A DNA stretch of 64,000 nucleotides from Salticus scenicus (GCA_963930645.1 OZ005657.1:46219153-46283152); one strand, 5' to 3'; shown: positions 47,600-59,113, counted from the stretch's first letter. Made by a program: numbers and translations. Notes: generated from the letters alone by a model not told the origin.

Positions 47600-47800
47600 G
47601 TTCCTTAAAACTACCAAGTGACGACGTGTCCAAAATGTTGGATGTGTGCCAGCTTGTGATTTGGAAAACATCCAATAATTCGCACTCTGTTATTATTCGT
47701 TTTCTCTGAGCCAGATGACTGCCACCCCTATTTTAACAGTGAACTCGTTGAATTAGCGCTTGCGCAGAGGCTTCCATAGGTTGAGGAATAAACAAAATGC
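47600..47800. repeat. second copy of the 3.1-kb dispersed repeat
   Basis: Shares GCGCAGAGGCTTCCATAG-, CACCCCTATTTTAACA- and ACATCCA-containing blocks with 3080-3285 in the same orientation. Confidence 0.55.
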
Positions 47801-48955
47801 TACAAATTAAATTATACACACGCAACTAGCTGGAAAGCGACAAGTTGCGTCTTGTTCTTTAAAAACGTAGTTCCACAAACAATTTTCAACTCTTTATGTC
47901 AAAAGCAATGTCTTCTTACTTATATTTTTAATTACTAACTAATGTATTTTTTAGTAATAAACATGTTTTACTACTTTTTAATACAGTAATAAAAATTTCA
48001 ATCAAAAGACAAATCTAAAGTCATTAGTACCTAAGACTGTCATAAGTTTTAATTTTTTTTGGAAGTGTTGCACCCATTTTATATTTATACACTTTTTGGT
48101 AGTATTACTAGACATAGTAAGCTACATTATATATTTTTTCTGTGATTGTACCTCTGCATGAACTAGGAATAAAATCTTGACAAAAAATATTTTCATTTTT
48201 TATTAATAGTAAATACGAGAGAAAAATTCTACAAAAAATATATAATGTAGACTAATATTTTGTCTAACGAACAGTTTTTGTTTCATTAGTGTACCTGTAA
48301 TAGTTTTCATAAAAATCAATTTTAAAAATTACCCCCTCTAGCGTCTATTTGATCCATTATCTCCAGAACGCAGTGAGATGAGAGGCTGAATTTGTGTCAA
48401 TGGTAGTTTTACATCTCGCAGATGTTACCACATGAGTCATTTTCAAAATACCTTTCTGGGGCCGCTGACCCTACCTTATCCTGCTAGACCCTTTCTGTTT
48501 GAATTTTTACTAACAAGAATTTGAAATAATTCCTCTATGCATCAACATATTTACATGAATGTATTCTTCCACTTTGCTACAAAAGGCGCTAGCCAGCCAA
48601 ATAAAGTAATCCTAGTTCAAAGCACTTTGTCCTTCAGCTCTTTTCCCATTCCTCCTTCCTCCTCTAAAATACTATAATAGACTTTGTCGAAACCACGTGA
48701 CTCCTACGTCACAGCCACCATCTCGTGATGATATAGAAATATTGATTTTAGTTAGAACGTTATAGATACATCCCACAAAAATAAATGACAATTTTATCAT
48801 ATTTAAATAGTAAGACATCTGGGCTGTGGTGGCGGTTTTTCTCCCGAGGCTCTGGTAGCAAAAGGGTTAAACATTGTTGGCAAGTGTTAAAAATGCTTAA
48901 CTCCCCCTCCCCCCCCCAAAAAAAAAAAACTTAGATTCTCATTGCAGCTCTTAAT
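47801..48955. other. unassigned AT-rich DNA
   Basis: No gene or element end recognised. Confidence 0.4.
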
Positions 48956-49383
48956 GTATCTGGTTATTTTAGCATATCCCGGTAAATATGAAGGTTAATC
49001 ATACTGTGTTCTATACAAAATTATTTTAGCGTATTATCAATAAATGTAAATTTCTTTGTGATTTTTGCAGTAGAAAATTATTTAAATATGATCTATAAAA
49101 ATGTGTCGCTTAAAATACAATGCATTGGCATTTTTTCGGGAGGTGTTCCTGTACACAAACCAGTTGTACAGGACCCATTAATGCCATTTCAAATAGGAAA
49201 CATTTCACAGTGAACTTGAATAATATATATTTTTTTTAATTCTGAAAATATTTACGGGCACTGGAGATAGGTAGACGGACAGATAGAAACACAAATTCAA
49301 ATCATATTCACACTTTAAAAAATATTAGAAAGTATTAAAAACGCTAAATGTAAACAAAAATTCCAGAAAACTTGTAATAATTA

Positions 49384-49889
49384 CAGGGGTCTGTCCAGAG
49401 GCAAATCTGGGTCCGTTAAAGGACCCTTCACAAAATTAATTATCCTAAAACAGGACCCTTCACAAAATTGTTTATCCTAAAACAGGACCCTTCACAAAAT
49501 TATTTATCCTGAAAAATAAACCATTGATCAATCTATTTCTTTTTTAAAACTAATCTTTCATGAAACAAACAGGCTGCCTATGAAAAATCAGATGTTTTGC
49601 TGTATTTCCCGAAAAGCTGATATTCAATTTCTAATTTATTAAGGGCTTCAATGCATATATTTAAGTTTAGTTCTATTAAAATGAACTGTCATTGTCTAAA
49701 ATGAAACTTTAATTATAATTTTATTTTGAAAAATTACATTTTTCACAATTTCACAAAAAGAGGGCCCTAGCCGAAAAGTTCAGAAGAACTTTATTTTCAC
49801 ACAACATTTAAATTCACAAAATTACGTGTAGAGTTTTTCACAATTTCACTAAAACAGGACCCTGTCTGAAAAGTCTGGACAGACCCCTG
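49384..49889. mobile_element. TA-flanked MITE, 506 bp
   Basis: Perfect 16-bp ends CAGGGGTCTGTCCAGA in inverted orientation with TA on both sides. The interior has a 35-bp unit (CAGGACCCTTCACAAAATT ... TTATCCTAAAA) three times at about 49421-49515. No coding. Confidence 0.78.
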
Positions 49890-50273
49890 TAATAGGTAAC
49901 TGAACATTTTTGTGTGGCCCTATAAATCTGAATGCTAATCATACTGTATTCATACTTTAGAAGGCATTCTTTTGTGCATATGAATAACATTTTAATTTCA
50001 TTAAGATTTCTGTAAAGTTATTTAAATTTGGCTTATACCTCTCATAGAAAGCAATACTTTGTAATATTTTCGGGTGTCCCTGTATACAAACCAGAGGTGT
50101 TATTTACTCCATTTTTTATATAAAACATCCAATAGTGAACTTTAATAGCATATATCAATTTCATTAAAATCTGTAAGTAAAGGTATTAAAATATGGTTTA
50201 TAGAAATTCCTCCCATAGAACACAATGCTTTGGAATATTTTCGGGTGTTCCTGTACACAAACTAGAAGAGGTA

Positions 50274-51181
50274 CAGTGGAGCACCGTTTATACGTTTTTC
50301 AAGGGACCGTTCCTAAAAAACGTATAACTGAAAAAAACGTACAACTGAAAATTCGTTTTAACATTAATACACAATAAAGTGTCACATTAATAATAAAAGA
50401 CTAATCAATTTTCATGATTTCCTTTCGTTTATTCGAATAAGATATATTTTTAATTAAATTTAAAACATTTTTAAAAGGTAGAATAAAAATTAAATGATAA
50501 TTAAAAATATGGCAATTCAGAAAATTTTCTCAAGGTTTCGATTTTAACCTTTAAAGACAAAGCATTTCGTTCTCAAAACGAAGATGACATTTTTGCAAAG
50601 GAAGGTTAAAAAAAAAAAAAACTTGTTTCTCCAACCGTAATGTCAAATATACACGATAAGAAATAAGAAAATCTTCCAAGTCGCTGTACGGAAGTGAGTA
50701 ATAAATCTTCAAGTTTACAAAATGCCTATAAAGATGTGTTTTTTTTTTTTTTTTTCTTTCATACCCCATCCCTGGAATCAATTAAAAGAGAAATTGGGAG
50801 ATCTTCAAGTGGTCACTGGTTACTTGTATACCTACCATTCAAGCCAGTCGCCAACTGCTTATCTCTGAAAATCTCTTTATTACACCCCTCTTCCCCCAGG
50901 CTACCGATACAGGTCACACTTTGTTACCATAGTTCTGAGAAAAGATAAGAATAAAACATAAAAAGCATTTTTTTTTTAAATCCTGAAATGAAACTCAAAC
51001 TTGGGATTCTACAAGGAGAAAAAAAAAAAAAAAACGTATAAGTGAAATTAAGAATTTACTTGTGTCGTATAAACGAAATATTTTAACATTAGAATTCAAT
51101 GGAATGATTTGGGACCGAAGTTGAAAAACGTATAAATGAGAAAAACGTATAAATGAGAAACGTATAAAAGGTGCTCCACTG
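50274..51181. mobile_element. pogo/Tigger-like non-autonomous element, 908 bp
   Basis: Left end CAGTGGAGCACCGTTTATAC and minus-strand right end CAGTGGAGCACCTTTTATAC, TA on both sides. Repeated AACGTATAA(C/A)TGA motifs lie near both ends, as expected for subterminal binding sites. CAGTGGA-type starts are typical of pogo/Tigger. The short frames inside are not transposase. Confidence 0.82.
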
Positions 51182-51321
51182 TATTAACTCTATTTCAACA
51201 AGGAACTTTCAATAGCGAACTTTATTAACATATATTAGTTTCAAGAAATTCCATGAATATTTACCGTAGTTAAGGTGCTCTCAGACAGACAAACCGACGA
51301 CATCAATACTTTTCAACCTTG

Positions 51322-51470
51322 GTGTTAGTTGGTGTTAGGGATTAAGGCCGATTGACAACACTTGGGTCCTAGGCCTGAGGGGGAGGGCCTTCCGTGGAGG
51401 TCTTTCTAAGGGGTCCTAGCCCGTATTTACGCAAGTTTCGGAGGAAACCACGGAAAACTCTGAACGGCTA
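51322..51470 (-). mobile_element. SINE family A, 5'-truncated
   Basis: Contains only body and tail; the tRNA head is missing. TTCAACCTTG flanks it at 51312-51321 and 51471-51480, so the truncation happened during insertion. Confidence 0.85.
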
Positions 51471-51668
51471 TTCAACCTTGTTGGAAAATATTAAAAACTT
51501 ACTTTTATTAATTTTAATGCTATATGAATTTTAAATATTGTAAAATTTAGAATGCAAAATATGAAATGTTTTTTATAAATGTTTTGTAATCAAGAACATT
51601 CATCATTTTCACAGAAATTGCATGCATAAAATTACATTAAAATGCCTTTAAAGTTATAAAATCAGTAT

Positions 51669-51705
51669 AAAAAAAAAAAAAAAAAAAAAAGAAAGAAAGA
51701 AAGGT
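51669..51705. repeat. poly-A followed by (GAAA)n
   Basis: Simple sequence only. Confidence 0.85.
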
Positions 51706-52070
51706 AAATTATTCTATTCTAGGTATTTTTGTTCAGAAATAAATTCGAAACAATTTTGATGAAATATATTTACTTTTAACCATTTGCCTGTCACGATAAT
51801 GATAAAAAAAAGTCAGTTTAAGTAGGATATAGTATTTAATAAAAAAGTAATTCATGTTTGTATAGTTGCCAATTTTTACACTTTTTGGTAACCTGAAAAT
51901 TTTTAAAAGAATTTTTGTACATATATTTTCGTAACAGTTTTTACTAATTAACTCCGTAACTGCTCCGGGTGTATAGATACGATTTTCTGATGTTCGTTTC
52001 ATTGTATTTTACTGCTACTAATGAAATTACTGGCACTGTTTGACAATGCAATAACCTTGAAAGTGATTCT

Positions 52071-52193
52071 GAAAGAGTGCTTTTGAAAGATTTACTCATT
52101 TCAGAGTTGAAAGAGTGCTTTTGAAAGATTTACTCATTTCAGAGTTGAAAGAGTGCTTTTGAAAGATTTACTCATTTCAGAGTTGAAAGAGAA
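52071..52193. repeat. 38-bp tandem repeat, three perfect units
   Basis: GAAAGAGTGCTTTTGAAAGA starts at 52071, 52109 and 52147; the three 38-bp units are identical and a partial fourth follows. Identity implies a recent duplication. Confidence 0.92.
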
Positions 52194-52839
52194 CGGTGGC
52201 ATATTTTCCGGTAGCTAGGCCTGGCAGCGGTCTTACACATTTATGCTCATTTTATTATATTTTCATCACTATTAAAAAATAAATAAAAGCATTAAAATAT
52301 TAGAGATATTTTTTTTTTTTTTTTTGGACGATAGTGGTGACAAAATAAAACACATGTAAAATTTTATGAACACTATGAGGCCTAGCCAAAAAGCGTAATC
52401 TTTGGCAACTATGTGTTTGAGACAGACATGCACATTTATTATCAATTTGAATTTAATTTTAAATGCTTTCAAGTTACGATAACAATTATAACATCATCTC
52501 GTTTTAGGCTTAAAAAAAAAAAAAAAAAACACGTTTTAGCGTTTAAATGCCCTAAAATGTGTATTAAATGGTAATAAAACAGCACATTTACACACCACAT
52601 TTTCGACGTATTTTACTGCTTTCTGGGGGATTCTTTAAACACTTTTTATGAGCGTTTCTCAGCAAATTTTTTTAGTTTATAGTGGTTTCTTCTTACAATG
52701 ATTTTTAAATGTTAATAAATAAAATCAAACCTATGTAAAACAGCTCCTCCTTAAAAAAGTTGGAGGTTATTTTTCAGAATATATGAAACAGAAAACTGGT
52801 CATGTATAAACTCTTTTTTATCATTAGATTCCACATCCC

Positions 52840-52955
52840 CTCAGTGGAGGACAAAAATTGTGTTGGCATGTCTCCCAATCATTCCTAGGGAGAGAGTCTC
52901 AGACCATCGCCAATTTCTGATAGTGTATCACTAATGTGACAAAAAGGCCACTCAA
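52840..52955 (+). repeat. SINE family B fragment
   Basis: CCCTCAGTGGAGGA, GGCATGTCTCCCAATCATTC and CAGACCATCGCCAATT match the family B body in order. Confidence 0.65.
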
Positions 52956-53454
52956 ACTCATATTCTACAATTTTTTCATATTATAAATAATTTTATAAAA
53001 ATTTGTTTAACTATTTGTACCTACTATAAGTTAAAAAAAAAAAAATCTAATACTTATTAAATGTTTACAGTATACATTTATTTTTTAGCTGATTAATAAG
53101 ATGAACAGTTGCCTAATAAAAGTTCGTAAATTCTTCTATTATCCGAAAAATTTCTAAATTCCACCTTATCATATTCCATTATTTAAAAAAAATAATCACA
53201 ATTTTTTCATAAATAAACAAAAGGGAGGGGGCAATTGAAGTGCATTTTCAATGTAAGTAAACCTGGATTAATTTAAATATCTTCTTATGAAATCATTTAA
53301 TTCAATTTAAAAGAAAAACTATATGAAAATGTTCATAAACATATATATATTTGACGTACATACATATATAAGCATATAAATGCACACACATGTGTGTGAG
53401 TTGAAGCAAACATGTATAAGATGAAATATGGCTTAATGAATTTAAATAAATTTA

Positions 53455-53770
53455 ATTTTTGACAGCAGAAATTGCTTAACAAAAAAGTGAAATTAAATAA
53501 ACAATGCAAAATCAGAAGGAAAAAAAAAAAAATCATACGAACAGGTTTTCCTCTTACGTTACATAATATTCGATGGACAGTCCGACATCGTCAACTTTGA
53601 TGCAAAAATAATTAGCTAATATTAATGAAATTAAATATATCTGAATTTTCTTCAGATTCATTACAATTTTTCTTCTTAGAAATGCATAAAATCATAAAAA
53701 TTTTCTAGAAATTTCTTATTATTAATTTATAAGAACATCTGAAATATGAACCTAAATCAAAAACAACTTA
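53455..53770 (-). pseudogene. degenerate tandem copy of the Gemin2-like 3' end
   Basis: About 300 bp that repeat 53772-54068 with an offset of 316-318 bp. They cover the last ~65 codons of the Gemin2-like gene and its 3' flank. The minus-strand translation starts KFLENFYDF, like the parent, then meets stops and shifts. It is a non-coding tandem duplicate directly downstream of the gene. Confidence 0.8.
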
Positions 53771-53850
53771 GTTTTTAACAGCAATAATCACTTCATAAAA
53801 AAAGAAAATATCAAGTAAACAATTCAAAATCGGATGAGAAATTTAAAAAT

Positions 53851-54654
53851 TCATACGAAAAAATTTTCTGCATAAGATACATAGTCATCAAAAGACGGTC
53901 CGACATCATCAACTTTAACGCAAAAATAATTAGCTAATATGGATGAAATTAGGTACACTTGAAATTTTTTAGAATCGCAACAACTTTTCTTCTTACGAAT
54001 ACATATATCATAAAAATTTTCTAGAAATTCTTCATATCTATCACATAAGGGCTTCTGAAAACATGCAAAAAGTGCATAAATCCACCGACAAACGGCGTGG
54101 TCAAACTCAGTTTGGAAAAACCATACAGACATGTATTTCAAAAGAGTATAAATGTCTCTTTTTCTAATATGAAGAACAATACTTAACAATGGTAAATGTC
54201 CATTTACTTTACTGAGTTCATCAGACTTGTATATCTTCTGATATAAATCGGATCCAAGGCAGAAAAGACAAACTTCTTTCTCCTTATTAACAGCAGGCAT
54301 TTTTTGACGAGGAAACTTTTGCATCAACTCTTTTCTCTTGAATTTTAAGCGATTGGCTAATTTACTAAAGAGTCTGGCTTCTTTATTTTTCCACTGAGAT
54401 AAACTACATGTATTTTTATCTACATCATTATTCCCCTTTGGTGCATCAAAAAATGATGGTATACTTTCATCATAAAAGTCTTTTTCATCTGGAAAAACTT
54501 CGTCTTTTTCCATTCGTACACTTTGAATGTACTCATTGCCGTCACGCGGAAATACATTTCGATCTATTTGGTAATTTAGTTCTTGCACAAAAAGTGCTTG
54601 GTGACAAATATGAGCAGCAGCCTCTGTAATTTCACCATCACGATATTTCACCAT
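53851..54654 (-). CDS. Gemin2: Gemin2-like protein (SMN-complex component), intronless
   Basis: A single 267-codon frame. Gemin2 (SIP1) is the SMN partner that holds Sm proteins D1/D2/F/E/G during spliceosomal snRNP assembly. Evidence: PRDGNEYIQSVR at residues 37-47 matches the N-terminal Pro...EYL.RV motif; residues 88-113 match the basic helix; VCLFCLGSDLY is at 128-138; LPLLSIV (154-160), YMSVWFFQTEF (174-184) and CRWIYALFACFQKPL (189-203) are the signature of the C-terminal helical domain. Length is close to human (about 280). The start at 54654 is the first Met after an in-frame TAA 13 codons upstream; TTTATCACAG lies just before it and could be a 3' splice site of a 5'-UTR exon. Oddities: no introns in a gene that is multi-exonic in vertebrates, and a divergent acidic segment (51-81). 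A retrocopy or divergent paralog is likely. Confidence 0.85.
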   Translation of the reverse strand: MVKYRDGEITEAAAHICHQALFVQELNYQIDRNVFPRDGNEYIQSVRMEKDEVFPDEKDFYDESIPSFFDAPKGNNDVDKNTCSLSQWKNKEARLFSKLANRLKFKRKELMQKFPRQKMPAVNKEKEVCLFCLGSDLYQKIYKSDELSKVNGHLPLLSIVLHIRKRDIYTLLKYMSVWFFQTEFDHAVCRWIYALFACFQKPLCDRYEEFLENFYDICIRKKKSCCDSKKFQVYLISSILANYFCVKVDDVGPSFDDYVSYAENFFV

Positions 54655-54828
54655 ATTAGAACGATCGAAAATCTGTGATAAATATAAATCTTACAGCTTC
54701 TTTAAAAATACCGCTTCAAATTAATGTTAAATGCTGTTTGCTGTTGTTACGAACCGTCACAGTTAAAATCACGGATTCAAAGTTCCCGTCTACTTCAGTT
54801 TCCTATCGTCAAGCTCTAAGGAGTACAT

Positions 54829-55034
54829 ACAAATGAAACACTCCTAGTTGCAAAGCCGTTTGCAGGCGTTCCAAGTCCAAATGTATGACTGCAGTCGGCA
54901 TCAAAATTATCCGAGTACTAGCAAAAATTCCTATGTGATAAAAGCACACTTAACACTGTTTTGTTAGATAAATCCTTGTCGAATCATGGTCTTAGACTGA
55001 CTAAGACAAGGATTCGACAAGGATTTATTTTACA
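54829..55034. mobile_element. composite MITE, truncated (outer end plus TcM)
   Basis: AGTACATACAAATGAAACAC ... AAATGTATGACTG is the right arm of the composite at 55035-55376 in reverse orientation, leading into a TcM copy (54892 onward) that is cut off at TTTATTTTACA where the next composite starts. Confidence 0.7.
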
Positions 55035-55376
55035 GGGTTACATACAAACGGAACGCTTGCAATTTCGATGACGTAAATTTTGCAAGTTTTTTGCAAATAC
55101 AGTCGGCAGCAAAAGTAACAGAGCACAGCGAAAATTCCTATGTAAAAAAGTACACTTAATGCAGATTTGTTAAATAAATCCTTGTCGAATCCTGTTTTTA
55201 GTCAGTCTAAGAACATGATTCGACAAGGATTTATTTAACAAAACAGTGTTAAGTGTGCTTTTTTCATATAGGAATTTTTGCTAGTGTTCAGATACTTTGG
55301 CTGCCGACTGCAGTCATACATTTGGAACGATTGCAAACGGCTTTGCAACTGGAAGTGTCTCATTTGTATGTAGCCC
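55035..55376. mobile_element. composite MITE with internal TcM
   Basis: The outer ends GGGTTACATACAAACGGAAC and (minus strand) GGGCTACATACAAATGAGAC are inverted repeats. The centre is a TcM MITE at 55100-55310. The same arrangement with the same junctions is at 62051-62406. Confidence 0.78.
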
Positions 55377-55614
55377 TTAATTAGGCTGACCAGATCAAAG
55401 TACCTTTATAATAAAGAAGCATTAAAATTTGCTACAATTATCAAATTATGGATGCATTTTTTCATTCCTAATAAATAAGGACTAAAAATAAAGTGCTATT
55501 GATTAATAATTTAGTTTCTACAATTTTTTAAAACTCAGAAAAATGATTTCAAATAAAAGGGCGACCTCATTTGTCCCAGAAAATGGGGACGTTTGGACAG
55601 TATACATTTAATCG

Positions 55615-55920
55615 AAGGATTGCGGGTTCGATACTGCAGCCGGCCAAAGACCGTTGTGTACAGTCGGTAACAAAAGTGTCCGAACACTAGCAAAAAATCA
55701 TAAGTAAAAAAAAAGGACACTTCATACGGTTTTATTAAATAAATCCTTATCGAATCATGTTCTTACACTGACAAAGAACAGGATTCGACAAGGATTTATT
55801 TAACAAAACCGTATGGAGTGTACTTTTTTTACATAGGAATTTTTGCTAGTGTTCGGACACTTTTGTTACCAACTGTATATTAATGGTGGCTTGTGCACGT
55901 AGAATTCGTCGGGGTTTTAA
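55615..55920 (+). mobile_element. SINE family B interrupted by a TcM MITE
   Basis: GGATTGCGGGTTCGATACTG (B box) ... AAGACCGTTGTG, then TA-TcM-TA (55661-55875), then TTAATGGTGGCTTGTGCACG, the next part of the same SINE. Confidence 0.85.
55661..55875. mobile_element. TcM MITE, 215 bp
   Basis: Ends CAGTCGGTAACAAAAGTGTC and inverse; arms are palindromic through the centre. It belongs to the GGTAAC subtype shared with 63058-63270. Confidence 0.9.
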
Positions 55921-56549
55921 TGACCTTTATGTTCTGTAAAATTAATGAAACTGTCTGAGATGACTTCAGAACGTTGGCGTAGTATGCTAAAATCGTAACT
56001 AACGGGTCCTATACATTAGCTTGAACATCAAGCGTAGAAACGTATATTGCCAAGTTTATTTATTTGAAAAATTTGAGACCCACAGTTACAATGACTTTTA
56101 ATCTCAAATATCTATATATTACATTTCATCGAAACAATGTACAGCATCGTGCATATATAGGACGCCACACACATCCATCCCTGCATCCTGCATCTTACCA
56201 TGCTAAAAATGATACTGTGCGCTTGAATAGCGTTGCTAAGACCGATGCCATGAGCTTGGTTCATTGAATACTGATAGGAAATGGAGGACGGATTCCCTAT
56301 ATTATAGTGACCATATGTCCTCGAATTTCGAGGACAGTCCATATTTTGAAATCGTTTTTCTAAATTTTTCTAAATTGTAGAATGTGAATTATTTATCATA
56401 ATTATTACCGTTTGCGTCCTCATTTATTTAACATAAACTATACCTTTTTAACAGGATAAGTGTAACAGTTATTAATGCTAATATATTATGAAGGTATGTA
56501 TTCTAATATGGTCACTATACCCTATACTGGCTGTGGAGGAAAATTCTGT

Positions 56550-56760
56550 GAGCATCACTACGGTTTTGGGTAAATGGTCGTCTTCTCTTGGGGATAATCG
56601 CTTGTCAATTTGTTCCACACAGCACAGAAATTCTGTGACAGGGGAAGGTGGAGGAAACCTGTGGTATGTCGTTTTGGAGGTAGGAAAACCGGTTGGATGA
56701 ATGAATTGGTGAATTGGTAGGGATGTGATGTTCGAGAACAAATAGGTAACTAGTTCGTAG
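56550..56760 (-). repeat. SINE family D fragment
   Basis: GGGATAATCGCTTG, GAAGGTGGAGGAAACCTG, AAAACCGGTTGGATGAATGA and GGGATGTGATGTTCGAGAAC match the minus-strand copy at 61690-62040. Confidence 0.6.
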
Positions 56761-56819
56761 TCTATTCTAATATATGTAGTCAATGGTTTCTTCAGTTGGA
56801 GCTTGCGTTAGTTTTACGT

Positions 56820-57000
56820 CTAGCGTTACACTAAAAGCAATTGGCGACGGTCTGGGAATCACCCCTAAGGATTGTCTAGTGACATGCCATCACAGATTCT
56901 GTCATTCACGAAGGGGAAGGCTCACTCGCTTCAGTGATCCCAGAGGTAGAGTTTAGAAGGGAACATGGAGGACATTGGACATAAATTTGATAACATTCAT
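56820..57000 (-). repeat. SINE family B fragment
   Basis: GCAATTGGCGACGGTCTGGG, GACATGCCATCACAGATTCT and GGGAACATGGAGGACATTG are family B body segments, minus orientation. Confidence 0.75.
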
Positions 57001-57439
57001 TGATTACATATTAGCATTATGGTGACCAGCATTGAGTAACTTTATAAATTAAAAGTGTTAAAATTATTACAATTCCCTAATTGACTCTATCGGTTTTTTG
57101 GGTTCGAGGCTAAATCATACCCAACATGCGAATTCTAATTCTCCATTTCCCTATGAATTTCCCTCTAGGATGCAAATATTTCCCTATAGAATGCAAACAT
57201 TTCCCCATAAACATAAATGTAAACTTTATAATTCTGATTTTTTCCTGTAGTAGTCACGTGTCAAGGGTTTATTACGTAACGCGGATAAAGTCCATTAGGA
57301 GTATAATTTTATGTTATTTATAAATTGAGACCAAAATGCTAATAATTATGATGAATAATGTTTCTATAAAAATTTTTAAAACCGGCTTACAAAAACGGAC
57401 TGTCCTCCTCATAATTAGAATAAGCCTTGATATCAAATA

Positions 57440-57600
57440 TATACCTCTGGGGGTCACTAAAGCTGGGGAAGTCATCCCCTCCGGGGAGGATCAAATTGTG
57501 ATGGCATATCTCCGGACCATCACTAGGGGGTGCGTCCCAGACCGTCGTTTATTACCCATATAGCAGTACTAGTGCGACTTTAAAGACAATCAGCCTACCG
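57440..57600 (+). repeat. SINE family B fragment
   Basis: ATACCTCTGGGGGTCACTAA, ATCAAATTGTGATGGCATAT, CAGACCGTCG and AGTACTAGTGCGACTTTAAA match the 3' half of family B. Confidence 0.75.
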
Positions 57601-57609
57601 ATAATAGAT

Positions 57610-57790
57610 CTCGGACTAGTAACCTATTTGTTTCCAAACATTACATCCCCACCAATCTACCAAAACTTTTTCCAATCCAAACCAATTTTTCTACCGCTAA
57701 ACTAACATTCCATTTTCACCAAAGCAATTATCGCTAAAGAAGGCGAACATTCATCCAAATACGATGCTCGCGGAATTTTTCTCCACAGCT
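57610..57790 (+). repeat. SINE family D fragment
   Basis: ACATCCCCACCAATCTACCA, TTTTTCTACCGC and CACCAAAGCAATTATCGC match the plus-strand copy at 59617-59870. Confidence 0.55.
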
Positions 57791-57889
57791 AGTATAGGGA
57801 ATCCGTATTTTTTTTCCCTATCAGTACTCAATGGTAACATTAATGAAAATATTTTATACCTCTATTAGTTATTGAAGCAGGGGGAGATA

Positions 57890-58103
57890 CAGTCGGCTGC
57901 AAAATTATTCGAGCACTAGCCAATAATTCCTATATTTAAAAAGTACACTTAAGACTGTTTTGCTAAGTAAATCCTTGTCGAATCATGTTTTTAGACTGAT
58001 TAAGAACATGACTCGACAAGGATTTATTTAACAAAGCTGTATTAAGTGTACTTTTTTTTGGCAAGGATTATTGCTAGTGCTCGAATAATTTTACAGCCGA
58101 CTG
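57890..58103. mobile_element. TcM MITE, 214 bp
   Basis: Ends CAGTCGGCTGCAAAATTATT and inverse; TA at 57888-57889 and 58104-58105. Palindromic interior. Confidence 0.9.
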
Positions 58104-58361
58104 TATTTCCTTTGCTGCAAATCAAAATTGTCATCACATGTTACCAGCATCACTCCTTATATTTTAGCCAGCTCAGTAATCTCAACCGTTTGAAAAACTA
58201 CATAAAGGAAATAGATAAATGGTACATACGCCTGTTCAACGTAAGGTACGAAAAGATCTTTAAAAAGTTTGGAATTTTGGGTAATATAATTGTATATCTC
58301 AACATTTTTTGTGAAAAAGGAATGCAATATTGGTGTCCTAATGGTAGAGATGCAAAAAACC

Positions 58362-59078
58362 CGGGAATTTAAAACCAAGGGAAAAAACTCGGGAGTTTTG
58401 GGGGAAAAACTGGGAACTTTGGGAATTTTGCGGGGAAAAAACAAATTAGAAATCTCTAAAGCATATAATAAGTTGTTTACTTAATATAAATGGCAATTTT
58501 AAGGATTTTGATATACTGACAAGCTTATAACATTAATTTATCATTTTATTTTCAATTTTTCAGAATTGCAGCCAAATCAAAATTTGAAAAGAAACTTAAG
58601 CTTTCTTTATTAAATTAGCAATTAAGATAAATGTATCGGTACAATGTTGGATACAATTTCCATATTATACAAGCTGAAGAATTAAGAAAAGAAAGCAGAA
58701 AATAGTTAAGATTTGAAAAGTTCTTTAAAAATTTCTATTTTATAAAACTAAAGAATTATTTAAAATAATGAAGTGGTTTTTAGAAAGAAGACATGGCATT
58801 TTATGCAATTACTGCAGTGGTATAGTTTCTTTTACAAGTTATTTTCATAAATATTTCTTATTAGAGTTTGTAAAAAATTGATATTAAATTTCCTACAATG
58901 AAAATTTTTTGATAAAAATTTATGTACATATTGTTTTCCTGATTTTTATACATATATTAAAAAAAAAAAAAAGTTTCTGCATTTCTAACACAAGTGGAGA
59001 AATTTTTCGAATTACTTATATATTTCCCTAAAACATATTAAATTTAAGAATTTTCTTCTTTTCCTTTTATTTTCTTTG

Positions 59079-59113
<35 letters not shown>

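Larger units (their letters stand above)
48956..51260. repeat. degenerate ~170-bp tandem repeat, interrupted by two elements
   Basis: The block TTTCGGGTGTTCCTGTACAC recurs at about 49136, 50070 and 50240, each preceded by an AGAACACAATGCTTTG-like stretch and followed by AACTTTCAATAGTGAACTT-like text. Elements at 49384-49889 and 50274-51181 interrupt it. Confidence 0.6.
56262..57838. repeat. inverted-repeat pair enclosing 1.5 kb
   Basis: TACTGATAGGAAATG ... CGGATTCCCTATA at 56266-56304 is repeated inverted at about 57793-57832. SINE B and SINE D fragments lie between. It may be the ends of one element; no duplication was resolved. Confidence 0.45.
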
